Shown here: positions 33,976-44,400 of the stretch, in pieces
Layout of the letters: every line of letters begins with the position of its first letter
Numbering within the stretch: the stretch's first letter is position 1
From: Obelidium mucronatum
Taxonomy: Eukaryota; Chytridiomycota; Chytridiomycetes; Chytridiales; Chytriomycetaceae
DNA length: 64,000 bases
Assembly (NCBI GenBank): GCA_025765595.1
Contig: JAIVFH010000005.1
Span: forward strand, 186,001 to 250,000
Direction of reading: 5' to 3'
The notes under the pieces: generated by a model
Database searches by the model: none
What the model saw: only the letters and a program-made list of their open reading frames with translations
What the model was told of the DNA's origin: nothing
Position numbers and translations under genes: made by a program

Positions 33976-35561
33976 ATGACCTTTCAAACACCACCCAACC
34001 AATGCACAGACGAGATGATAGACAGTCCTACACAAGCCATCAATACATTATTCTACTGCAGAGCCTCAATATACAGTCTTCCATTCGAGATCCTACAAGC
34101 GATAACGCAGTACCTCCCTATAAATAGAACAACTCTGGTGTGTGTCGCATTGGCATCTAAGACGCTCTTTGCAACGTCAATATTTCAAGATTTATTCTTT
34201 GCTCGTAATCACTTCAAGTTCCAATACTCAGTTTCAAAGGACATTAAGAATGTATGGGCCTTCCTAGATTCGTTGGGGATAAAATGCGAAAACTGGGCCT
34301 CATTCCCCCTGAATTACCAAGCGGCGATTTATGGCGAGATTTTAAATGCGGATGATTGGTCTGGGATCCGTGGATGGTCAGGTTCTGACAGTTGAGTTTG
34401 CAGGATCACTTGAAGGTTGACACTCTAAATCAAACTGACTGCAAATCATTAGTGACCCGGAATCTAATGTGGTACAAAAGATGGCGACTAGAACCCACCC
34501 GAGCGCTTCGCGTCATGTCTGCACTCTTGGCAGACCACTACAAATTCAACCCATCTATCCAAAAGAATCGAGCACTCCGATGGGCAGCACGGTCTGGTCA
34601 CCTCGAAGTAGTCCGACTTCTGATTTCAGATGGAAGATGCGATCCCACCGACGACGACAATTACGCCTGTCAATGTGCTGCGGAAAGCGGAGAAATGGAA
34701 ATCCTTGAACTCTTGTTGAATATTCCTGCTCAAGAATCTTTTGCTGGAACAGTAGATCCGTCTGCAAACGATGGATATGCTATAAAACTCGCTTCTCGGC
34801 ATGGCCACGCTTTGGTTGTGGAACGACTGCTGCAAGACCCACGAATAGATCCATCGGTAAACCTCAATGAAGCATTGCGCAATGCGAGTGAGAACGGACA
34901 TGCACCAGTGGTGCATCTTTTACTACAACATGACAAAGTGGATCCTGGTGTTCTTGGGAATCGACCATTGAAGGATGCAGCTCGGTTAGGGCATTCTGAA
35001 GTCGTAAACTTGCTTCTTCAGGACGCGAGAGTGAATCCCGCACTTGGTCCCCGAACGCCATTGTTCTTTGCTTGTTCTGCTGGTCACGCAGCGATTGTAA
35101 AACGGTTACTAGAAGATGGCAGGATATCACCCGGAGAGAGACATAACGAGGCTCTCTGGAAGGCTGCTGAAAATGGCCATGACGAAGTTGTCACCATATT
35201 GATGGCTGATGAACGAGTTACTCTAGCAGGATGGGGTTCGGACGTGTTTCAAGCCTATATAACTACGCACTTGATGGATCCGGCTTCGTTTGACAGAATC
35301 ATTGCAACTTTTCGTAGGCTGAATGGAGAAGGAGTACGGAACGTTCAGAGTGTTGTTGAAAACGGTTCTTGTGACCTCCCTCGTCAATACCACCACTTCC
35401 CTTTATTGCACCAGTTTGCAGAGGACGAAGAAGAAGAGGAAGATGATTTAGATGTGGATTTTGATGATCTGCTTATGGACGAGGATGGTTGGACTGATAC
35501 CGATGGAGACGATGATTTGGATTCTGACAGTGAAGCCGACAGCCTTAGTGACTTTGAGTAG
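33976..35561 (+). CDS. F-box-like ankyrin-repeat protein C
   Basis: Intact frame: exons 33976-34390 and 34453-35561, 507 residues. The intron (62 nt) interrupts the codon for the Met of D-M-T-R-N-L-M-W-Y, exactly the position used in gene B. F-box-like segment LPFEILQAITQYLPINRTTL near 36-55, WAFLDSLGIKCENW, then ankyrin repeats (VVRLLISDGRCDPTDDDNYA and following) to about residue 440, and a very acidic C-terminal tail of Asp/Glu. A spliced start with acceptor TATACAG directly before the LPFEIL codons, as in B and D, is an alternative to ATG 33976. Function: probable adaptor, partner unknown. Confidence 0.78.
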
Positions 35562-35617
35562 TAAATGTATTCTATATATATCGTGTTTTTATTTCAAATT
35601 GTCCTTAAACCCTGAAC

Positions 35618-36447
35618 ATGACACCAGTGACCCATGTCCTGTTTGGTGAGTGAACGCCACTGCAATCGCACAACTTGCGAAGGACACAAACCTTTTCTTC
35701 ACTACACTCCTAGATATGGACGGCTTGCTGCTTGATACTGAAAGAGTCTACTCCGAAGTCACCAACGAAATCCTTGCACGATTCGGGCATACGTTTTCAT
35801 GGACAGTCAAGAGTCGCATGATGGGAGCCAAAGAGCTGGACGCAGCCAATATCCTCATTGAACACTACAACATTCAAAACTATACAGCAAGTGACTACCT
35901 CAAAGAGCGCAATGCAATGCACGAAAGCAGATTCCCGAACTGCAAACCCCTCCCTGGAGTCGTCAAACTCGTGAAGCATTTGAAAGCCCATAACATCCCC
36001 ATCTGTGTTGCGACTTCATCTCACAGAGCAGCGTACAACCTAAAATCTAGCAAAAACGGAGAGCTTTTCGATCTCTTTGGAGAACATGTAACTTGTGGAG
36101 ATGATTCGCATATCAAGAAGGGGAAGCCTGCGCCCGATTTGTTTTTGGAAGGTGCACGTGCATTGGGATTTACTGCGGAAACGCCAAGTGATTTCCAAAA
36201 GTGTTTGGTATTTGAAGATGCCCCGAGTGGTGTCTTGGCCGGACTGAATGCCGGAATGCAGGTACGGTCCGGCAATATGGGACTTTCGATTCTAAACGTG
36301 ATTTCATCGATATAAAATCAGGTTGTTTGGATCCCAGATGTGAATTTGGAACTTGATCCCGAACTCGAAAAGCGATGCGCAAAAGTTATTAGGTCCATGG
36401 AGGATTTCGATCCTTCTGAATTCGGGTTGCCTCGCTTCCTGGACTGA
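35618..36447 (+). CDS. HAD phosphatase, pseudouridine-5'-phosphatase/HDHD1-like
   Basis: Small-molecule phosphatase of the HAD subfamily that includes HDHD1 (pseudouridine 5'-phosphatase), plant GS1 and yeast glycerol-3-phosphatase. Exons 35618-35645, 35714-36261 and 36322-36447, phase consistent, 233 residues. It begins MTPVTHVLFDMDGLLLDTE: motif I DMDG spans the first splice junction. Motif II is VATSSHR, motif III Lys is in KKGKPAPDLF, motif IV VFEDAPSGVLAG. The cap domain between residues 20 and 90 contains KSRMMGAKELDAA, as in HDHD1-type enzymes. Exact substrate is inference. The frame is intact. Confidence 0.85.
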
Positions 36448-36724
36448 CTGTGTTCTTGGGTGTTAGACACAGTGTTTGGCAATAAATTGCATTTTTTTAA
36501 GGCAGTGCTTACATTCTGAATGATTTTATTTATTAGTAATATATTGTACTTTTGTCGGCACTCTCCGAAAACGTGTTGCACAATGAAATGGTTCCAAAAT
36601 TCAACCAAATACAACAAATCAGGACTTTTATTACTTGGGATATATAAAAACAAAACCATTAAAAAACGATCGAAATAATACGCATAACAAAGCAGCTGAT
36701 GAAGAACAAGACCTTTAATTTGCC

Positions 36725-37348
36725 TTACAGCCAGTGTAAGCAATTAAAGTCATTTTCAATCTGTTGTAGCAGGTTCTGCTCAAAAGTCAACAGTAGAGTA
36801 TCGAGAACAGTTGGTGAAGGTATCGGGATGGTTTCATACGGGAAGCTTGACGTCGGATCCATGAAATTTTCTGGCGATAGTTGACCGGTGCAATTCAGGG
36901 TTTCCGGAGGAAAAAAGAGCAGTTCTTCGCCAAACAAGTACGGGAGAGCGGTAAAATCAGAGCTGGTCGGCGATGAGACACGTTGGTGGTCGAAAGGAGC
37001 TAGTTCGGAACAAGGCGGGGATTGAACTTGGTTAACCTGAAGCGGTTCGAGTTCTATCTTGACGGCAGCGAGGCATTCATCTTTTTTAACGCTTGCGTCT
37101 CCATCTTCGTCTTGTTGGTCTTGTTCTTGCTCATCCTCGCTGCTTCCGGATGGACTCGGAGTCAACTTGTTACATTTTCTGCGCGGGGCAACAGGCAAGC
37201 TTGAACTCGAGTAAACACAGGCGGAACCCAAACGCACGCATCGCCCGCAGCCAGGGCGTGCGAGATCGCACTTTTTTCTGCGCAGCTTGCAGCAGTCGCA
37301 TGGGTTGGGGCGCTTCCAAAGGTCTCTTGATGGTCTCTTTCGGGTCAT
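36725..37348 (-). CDS. Zn2Cys6 transcription factor (paralog 1)
   Basis: Fungal zinc-cluster DNA-binding protein of about 207 residues from ATG 37348 (MTRKRPSRDLWKRPNP). The cluster CDCCKLRRKKC-x6-C-x2-C-x6-C occupies about residues 17-44 and is complete. A Ser/Pro and acidic region follows (EDEQEQDQQDEDGD), consistent with an activation domain; the C-terminus is Leu/Gln-rich. No large fungal middle homology domain is present; the protein is small for the class. The frame is open further upstream to an ATG at 37501, so a longer N-terminus is possible. Target genes unknown. The frame is intact. Confidence 0.8.
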   Translation of the reverse strand: MTRKRPSRDLWKRPNPCDCCKLRRKKCDLARPGCGRCVRLGSACVYSSSSLPVAPRRKCNKLTPSPSGSSEDEQEQDQQDEDGDASVKKDECLAAVKIELEPLQVNQVQSPPCSELAPFDHQRVSSPTSSDFTALPYLFGEELLFFPPETLNCTGQLSPENFMDPTSSFPYETIPIPSPTVLDTLLLTFEQNLLQQIENDFNCLHWL

Positions 37349-38100
37349 TTGTTGGTTTCGCAAAGCAGTACGCGGGGGGAGGGGCAAAGGGTTGAATGAT
37401 AAGTCGCTGGGTGTTGTCGCAAAAAATGTCGCCTGTGATCTTGCTTTGCTTTTTATGATCTTTTTTTTTCTCGTGCCGATAAGCGGCTGAAATACGTGCA
37501 TAGACACAGCAAAAAGTCAGACACAAACAAGAGCGATTCCACAAGAGTCTAACAATCAATATAAGCGGAGTTCTAGGTGTTACCATATCTTTGTCGTTCA
37601 TTTCAATGGATGGCATCTCAATGTCAAGAAAATACCATGTACCCCACACTCTAATAAAAAATTGTAAAAAAATTCATAAAACTTGGGATTGAGAAGCACT
37701 GGTGAATTCTTTCATCTAGCGGAGTGAGACGCGGAATAATTCCAAACTTCCGAATACAATGTGGACACAAACAGGCAGTAATAGACGTCAAACCGGTCGG
37801 CAAGTGCCGATTTTTTTAGTAATGAATTTTTTCTCATCACAAGGAGGTGTGTCAGCGGTATGTGGTGTTTCAGTCAGCAAATTTTCACCGTGTTGCCGGT
37901 TTCGCAATCAGCCACACCTTTTCTTTTTGCAGAGGTCAGACACACGTACATTTGGCATGCACACACAAGTATAGTCATGAGGGGAAATAAGTTTTTTTTT
38001 AATGAGACATATTTTCAACTCCGATATTACATTAAGGTGGAAACTAAAGGACAAAAAATACGCTTCAATCGAGCGCAAAAAAAAAGAAAAAGAAAAAAGA
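37349..38100. other. intergenic, no firm gene
   Basis: Between the start of paralog 1 and the probable end of paralog 2 (both on -). AT-rich, with A-rich runs near 38080-38100. Open frames here look like chance. Confidence 0.45.
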
Positions 38101-38703
38101 AAGCGCGCGAAAAGATTATTGAACTGTTGATTGGATCCACCAGTTTGAGTCGTCATTATCGGGAATTGATTGATCAATTCCTTGTAATAGAGCTGTTGAA
38201 GGCGGAATGCTTGTCGGTGTGGTTGTTTTAGCATGAGCTCTTGCTGAAAAGTTGGGGCCGCTGTCCAAAACATGGGGGTTTCCAATGAAGCATAGTCAGG
38301 AAATACCGAGTTGAACATATTCAATTCGAATAGATGGGGACATTGAGGCTTGATTCGAGCGTATTGGTGGTAGAAGTTAGCGCGGGAGAGGAGTGAATGC
38401 TAGTGTGTTCAGACACAGATGGAGATGGAGACGTAAAAAAGTCAGCAAAAGCGGCTTCTGGCTCCATTTTAACGACCGAGGCAGTGGGAATTACTTTTTG
38501 GCGCTTTCCGCTGAGACTGCTTCTGTGGCTTCGGGACAGTACCGACAGCAGCACTGCAGTTGTACTCGCAGGATACGCCTAGCCGCTTGGCATCGCTCGC
38601 AGCCAGGGCTTCGGCCGAGACTGCACTTTTTACGGGCAATCTTGCAGGCAATGCAGGGTAGGGGTCGGTTCCACAACTCCCTGGACGGCTTCTTGCGGGT
38701 CAT
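38101..38703 (-). CDS. Zn2Cys6 transcription factor (paralog 2), frameshifted
   Basis: Starts MTRKKPSRELWNRPLPCIACKIARKKC at 38703, clearly a duplicate of the gene just downstream (shared MTRKxPSRxLWxRP and cluster spacing). The cluster continues GCERC then, one base later (extra base near 38588), QRLGVSCEY, restoring C-x6-C. A second shift near 38500 leads to KMEPEAAFADFFTSPSPSV, an acidic/Ser-rich region. A third near 38325 leads to FNSVFPDYASLETPMFW and a Gln-rich end near 38100-38120. The exact 3' end is not certain. Likely DNA-binding regulator of unknown targets; may be a decaying duplicate or contain sequence errors. Confidence 0.6.
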
Positions 38704-39451
38704 TTGATTGGTTGGATTTTGAAGTGGTGCTGGTGCTGGCGCTTTGGTCCGCGGTGTATTCCAAGTAGCTGGTTGGCAGAGAGAAGCGTGGATGGGTTGG
38801 TGTTTGAGCTTGAGTGGTTTTCGCAAAGAGCGGCTGGCGACAGTTGTCGGCTGTTTGGCGAAAAATGAAGACGAGAAAAAAACGGAAATTTTGCACTTTG
38901 TCGGCACGGCCGCAGTATGAAGTTCAAAAGAAATTTTTATCATTCAATAGAATAAGAATTGCTTCGACAAAGTTGTTTAGTGATGGCTAGAGATGGCTAG
39001 AGAATGCCAAAATAAGATATACGAGTGAAGGTGGTTGAAACGAGGCGTTTTGAAACAAACAACTGGGCGAAAAGTGCAAAAGTCTTAAAAAATCGCTCTA
39101 CGATTCGCAGATCCGAGAGAATCTCTTACAAATCATAGTTTCAGCAGATTGGGCGACATAAAAAAGGCACATTCATCTTGTGGAAAAAGACTGCCACATT
39201 CCCCACATTATTTATTTGGAATTCGCTTCTAAACTACAAGTTTTTGATTTCCAAGAATTGAGAAGTATGAAAATCCGAAAACCTTGCAATATACTGCGAA
39301 TAATTATGTCGTTGATACTTGGACTTTGCATTTGGCTTTTGCTAATTGCAAATGGCATAAGGAACTCGATACTATGCTTTGAATTCTCCCAAAATGCAGT
39401 AACCCTTGTTATTCCTTTTAAAATAGTCTGTATCGAGAAACATTGACATCA
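38704..39451. other. intergenic upstream of zinc-cluster gene, no gene seen
   Basis: Holds the promoter of paralog 2 and the upstream region of the tRNA gene. A short direct duplication of an 11-base GATGGCTAGA unit occurs near 38982-39002. No coding pattern is supported. Confidence 0.45.
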
Positions 39452-39523
39452 GCACTGGTAGCTCAGTGGTAGAGCGTAGGACTGCAAATCCCGAGGTCAT
39501 GGGATCAACCCCCATCCGGTGCT
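39452..39523 (+). tRNA. tRNA-Cys (GCA)
   Basis: Cloverleaf of 72 nt. Acceptor GCACTGG pairs with CCGGTGC (one T-G wobble). D arm GCTC/GAGC. Anticodon loop CTGCAAA gives anticodon GCA (Cys). T stem ATGGG/CCCAT. No intron. The anticodon stem TAGGA/TCCCG contains an A-C mismatch plus a wobble, and the T loop starts with A where T54 is usual, so it may be a weak or diverged copy. Confidence 0.85.
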
Positions 39524-39720
39524 GATGCTTTTCAGCACCATGCTGTTTTCCCCAACTTATTGTGGAGATGCTCTGTTGTGCCTCCGAGTGGTTATTCAAG
39601 AGTCTTCCATCCAAACTTGTCCAACCATTATTCGACTGCTCTCAATCGACTAGTATCCGTAACAGTGCCTTTTTCATTCTCAAAAGCCACTTGAAGCATC
39701 TTCTGTCTTTGACGATACGG

Positions 39721-39784
<64 letters not shown>

Positions 39785-40449
39785 CCGATTCACACGCCCT
39801 TTGTTAACCACTCCGGAATAACCAGGCTGCGTGGTATATTTTTGGAAACTTGTTCTGGCGGACTGTCATTGAGGTTATGGAAATTTGGAAATAAATTGAA
39901 AACTGTTGGGTTGTAAATATTTGGCTGTCCTTTCGTTTTGTGGATCGGTCGGAGTTGAATGACATTTGCTCAACAACACTCGTATAGTGTACCAGGTCGT
40001 TGTAGAGTTTTGAAGTTGTAAGGCGAAGTGAGAGATTTTTGTAAAGGATTTTTTAAGGAATGGTTTTGATTCGGAAATTAGTAAGTGGGTTACTGCCTGG
40101 TCGGAAAAATTCGGAATCCTTTCGAAGAAAAAAAAAATCTCTCTCCCTGAATTCTGCCTCAAAATTCCGTTCCGAAGGTACAGCAAAGTCCTGCGAAGCA
40201 AACAAACGCAATTGGTTGATCCGTCCTTGTGGACTTGAAGTTGTGCGAGTGTTATGCTCTGAATCAGATCAAAGAATCGTGGTTGGCAAAGACAGTCGTT
40301 GCGTTAGTAGATTCAATCAAAATGCAATAATGTTGAGTTGGATGGATAGAAACCACTGAAGCAGTTTGGGCTTTTCAGGAGTAATCCAATCCTAACAGTT
40401 TTTTTTTTTGTTGATGCGTTTTCTGAGTCTCTATATTTAGAACATCCCG
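39524..40449. other. intergenic with long poly-T tract, no gene seen
   Basis: About 0.9 kb. A CTTTT pentamer repeat leads into a T run at about 39745-39784. Frames on either strand here show no family similarity or consistent coding pattern. Confidence 0.5.
39720..39784. repeat. CTTTT repeats and poly-T tract
   Basis: Four CTTTT units grade into an almost pure T run of about 38-40 bases. A plausible A-rich tail of a degraded retroelement on the minus strand, but no element body is recognised. Confidence 0.85.
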
Positions 40450-41420
40450 ATGCAACAACTGGGTCTTGAACATCAGCAAAGGGGAAGTGTGGAAAAACCT
40501 GAGCATTCACATGCAGAAAGGCCGACTATTGGGACTGCTCTGACTGTAGATCTGGTTTCGGGTCTGGCCACCAGTTTAGCAGTTAGTCCAAGTAAGACCA
40601 GTGATATTCCAGGGTCTTTTTTTTTTCTCGCTGCGCTGCTGCGGAATATGTCGGATTGCTTAACGAATCTTTACAGTTGTCACTATTATTGATCGAAGCA
40701 TTATTTCTAATGCATCTGGACGAATGTGTATGGCTCAAAGCTTGAAGGAAGGATTCGTGACGTTGGCCTCAAAGCCATTGACTTTTGCAAGACAGCCGAG
40801 CTTCCTGGCAGTATTTTTAGTATACTCTGGAACATATGTAACTGTAAGTATTTATTATTAATAGCTTAGTCATACGAATATTACTTATTGAGGAGTGATT
40901 CAGGCAAACTCTGTAGAATCACTGTGCCTTAATGCACCGATCGACCCAATTATGCCCAAGTTTATAGCATCGACGGCTGTAAACATATCTCTCTGCGTTT
41001 GGAAAGATAAACAACTTGCTGGATGGTTTGGGACAGGCTCGCCGCGACCATTCCCAAAGATATCCTATGGACTCTTTTGTCTTCGCGACTCTCTCACAGT
41101 AGGCAGCGTCTTTCACTCTGCCTCCTATAATTTCCAAGATCTTGCAGGGTCCTGAAATTGGCGCATCCAAGGCGTTCTCTGATACCATCTGCCAGCTTGG
41201 ACTGCCCTGTGCCGTTCAGCTTATTTCGACGCCGATTCACTTGTTTGGATTGGACGCGTACAACCGAAGCGGAGTGTCGTTTGGTGAGCGTGTCCGGATT
41301 GTGAAGCGGGACTACGTTACAGCTAGTGTTGCGCGAATGTGTCGGATTCTACCCGCGTTTGGCATTGGCGGAGTAGTCAACACACACACGCGTGCGCACT
41401 TTGGGAAGGTGTTGCGGTAG
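40450..41420 (+). CDS. conserved fungal membrane protein, function unknown
   Basis: Exons 40450-40591, 40677-40843 and 40904-41420. The product reads MQQLGLEHQQRGS, IVTIIDRSIISNASGRM, FLAVFLVYSGTYVTANS, MPKFIASTAVNISLCVWKDKQLAGWFGTGSPRPFPKISYGLFCLRD, then after a one-base shift near 41152, GPEIGASKAFSDTICQL, AVQLISTPIHLFGLDAYNR and RMCRILPAFGIGGVVN. I recall a widespread uncharacterised fungal (probably mitochondrial) family with KxTASTAVNxxLxxWKD, STPLHLLGLDLYNR and ARILPAFGIGG strings; this is memory, not a search. Several amphipathic or hydrophobic segments suggest membrane insertion. It ends 45 bp before the next gene. Confidence 0.7.
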
Positions 41421-41465
41421 GGCATTCAAAATAAAAAATAAAGAAAGAATTAGAATCAACGGAAA

Positions 41466-44400
41466 ATGCAAAGCGCGTCCGAGCCGCTGTCGATGGAGCG
41501 CCTCGAGCCGCACAAGGAAAACATGCAGCCGCGCGTCGGCGGGCGCGCGGCGGCCGCGCTCGCCGCTGCGGCAAAACCAGGCGCAGAAGCAACGCCGCCG
41601 CCGCCGGCGCCGCCGCAGCCGCTGCTCGACGCCGTCGCGCGCTGCGGCGACAGCGACGACCCGCTCGCGGCACACGTTGCGCTGCTCGCGTGGTTCGCTT
41701 CCGCCTGGCCGGCTCCGCCGCCGAAGCTGCACGCGAAGGCCCTCGAGCGCGCGGCGCGCGCGTTCCGGTTTGTCTTCTCTCTTCTTCTTCTATCTTTCTA
41801 TCTTCTTCTTTCTATCTTCTTCTATCTTTCTTTCTTCTTTGTTCTTTGTTTCGCCTTTCTTCTAAACGGTTCCCCGCCAGCAAGGACCTGCGATACGCAA
41901 ACGACGTCAGATTCGTCAACATCTGGCTGCAGGTGGCTAAAAGCGCACCCGAACCAGAAGACGTGTTCGTGTATCTGTCCTCAAACAGGATCGGTCTGGC
42001 GTGCGCCGTCTACTATGAGGAATACGCAATGCTGCTTGAAATTCGTTCAAGGTGAGAGTCCAAAAACTACTTCGACTCCAAGCAACTCATGCATTCTATG
42101 AAATAATTTGTAGATTTAAGGAAGCCGATGCTATTTATTTGAAGGGGATTTCAAGAAATGCTGCACCATTGGAACGGCTCAAGAGAAAGTACGAGAGCTT
42201 TCAACACAGAATGATGATTCCACAAAAACGAGTGGAAGAAGAGGAGGACATTGCAGAAGAAATTGTCGTTCAAAGGTCCGTGCTTGCTCCATCTACAGCT
42301 CCCGCTCCACAGAGAAGAGTTCCACCCCCTCCTCCTACTGCCGCGCCAATGCCAACTTCAGCCTATTCATCTTACGGCTCCATGAAACCGGTGCCCAAAT
42401 CACAATCAAACAATATTCCGGCACCTTCGAAATTGGCTGTGTTTAAGGATGATTCTTCAAGCGCACCAGCAGCCGAATCGCGGCAGCCATGGTCAGACTT
42501 TGGCACCAGAGATTCACAACTAAAAGAAAACACTATTCAACCGGAACCATGGAAAGGAACCAAAATGCCACAAAATGACACTGGTAGTCGTGGCCAACCT
42601 CGCTTGAACGTGTATATCGATTCAGAATCCTCCTCCTCCTCTTCTACCACCTCGTCACGAGAAGTTGATATCGAGTATCTTGGCAGATTCCAAAGTCTTA
42701 GGTACTGTGTGCACTTGGATTATTTCGAATTCATCCTCTCATGCCATATGTCCAGACATTTCCCAACGAACAAAAAACCTTCTCTCTAATCAGCGAGACT
42801 GCGAAAATGACGCTCCTTTGTATCCAGTGCGTTCCAAAACTCCGCCCGGTGTGTCCTCCGACCGTGGATGACAGCCTTTGTTTCAAATTCGATTTTCTGA
42901 GTGTTTATCACAACGAAAGGGAATTCTCTTTTGAAGAAACCCGGGCGAAAAATCTACCGCCTCCTCCACCACTACCACAGAAACCAATTTGAAAAACCGC
43001 ATCTCCTCGACCAATCCCAGTTTCCGAAAACGACCAAAGCATCAACGAATCGTCCCCTGTCCAAGACAAATCTCCTGCCAATCCTTTCCACAGCAATACA
43101 GAGGAAAATTCGACTGTCGAATCATCATCTCCAAATCACTTTGATAGCTCGGATGAGGATGAGGATGCCGAAGCAGATCGGGAACTGGAGCGGTTGACGC
43201 GTTTGAACACTGTTGGAAACAATCATGCGCATGAATCATCTGACATGAATCTCGGATTTGTAAGCAAAGCAAAAGCCGTTGCTTCGCCAACAATCAATAC
43301 GAAAGGCAGCCCTTGCTGATGTTTATGAAATGTTTAATGCAAAGTTGCCGTCTGAAGAGTTGGATCAACATCAGTCAAAGCAGGGGGCAAGAGAATACAT
43401 GGATGATGAGGATGATGATGATGATGGAGATGAGGTTGTTGCCGTCAAAAATGGTCTTGATGATAAACCAGAATGGTATGAAATTGAAGCCGATGAGACC
43501 ATCTCTCGCAAGGTTATTAAGCCGCAATCGTCTGGACTCAAGAGTGCAGTATTTGTGGATGATTCCGAGTCTGTTGTGGCACCAAAAGTCTCCATTTTCA
43601 ATGACGAAAACTCGTGTTCAACCAACACAGCTCCTAAAAAAGCACGCAAACCACTGGGTGTCAAAGAAGTCCCACCTGTGCCACCCAAGCCAACAACACC
43701 CGTGGTGGATGTCCAGAGCCCCTTCTTTCACGACGAAAATAGTATCTCTAGCAGCAACATTAGAGACCATCAAGCAAGTCCCAGCATATCATTGTTATCT
43801 CGTAATGCATCTGAAAGAACCCATGCTGCACCATCAAATGCAGCAAATGTTAAACCAAAATCAAGCGCCACTCTTTCAAAAGCGCTTGCAGCCGCACCCA
43901 ATCTTCATTCCACTCCCTTTCATCAGCAACAACAGCCCCACTTTCTTGACGATGAGCACCCCTCATCGACCCTTGAAGACGATGAGCCCTCCGACTATGA
44001 AGAGAAGCTTGAAAAACCACGAAGTGCAGTTCAATTCTCAGCCTACAGCGCAGCACTACTACAAACTGCACCAACACCACAAAGACTTGATGACGCCCAT
44101 CACAGAAGCGAGTTTTGAGTATGACCGGACGTTGGGCGGGCTAAGCACCATCGGGAGTGTTCGGTATGATGACTTTACAACGTCAACGCTGGGAAGGGCG
44201 AGTGGGGTGACTGGCGTGTTGCGAGAGTCGCTGGTGGGGGGTTTGGCGTCCACGAGGAGGGATGCGCCCAATACTGTGTTGCCAAAGAAGCATTATAGTG
44301 GTGCTGTTTCTGGAGGAGATGGTTTCGTGGATGGAAGTGGGATGTCGTTGAGTAGCATTAGTATGGCGTCGACGACGGGGGCCTTGTCGAGTGTGGATGT

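Noticed and set aside
28440..35300. CRISPR-like or satellite repeat array
   Set aside because: The periodicity is about 100 nt and comes from ankyrin-repeat coding sequence with diverged codons.
39720..40060. Retroelement ending in the long poly-T/poly-A tract
   Set aside because: No reverse transcriptase remnant, tRNA-like head or target duplication could be seen near the tract.
41350..41870. Arg-rich frames on both strands in the BUB 5' exon
   Set aside because: Composition effect of GC-rich coding DNA; the frame from 41466 matches the BUB family after splicing.
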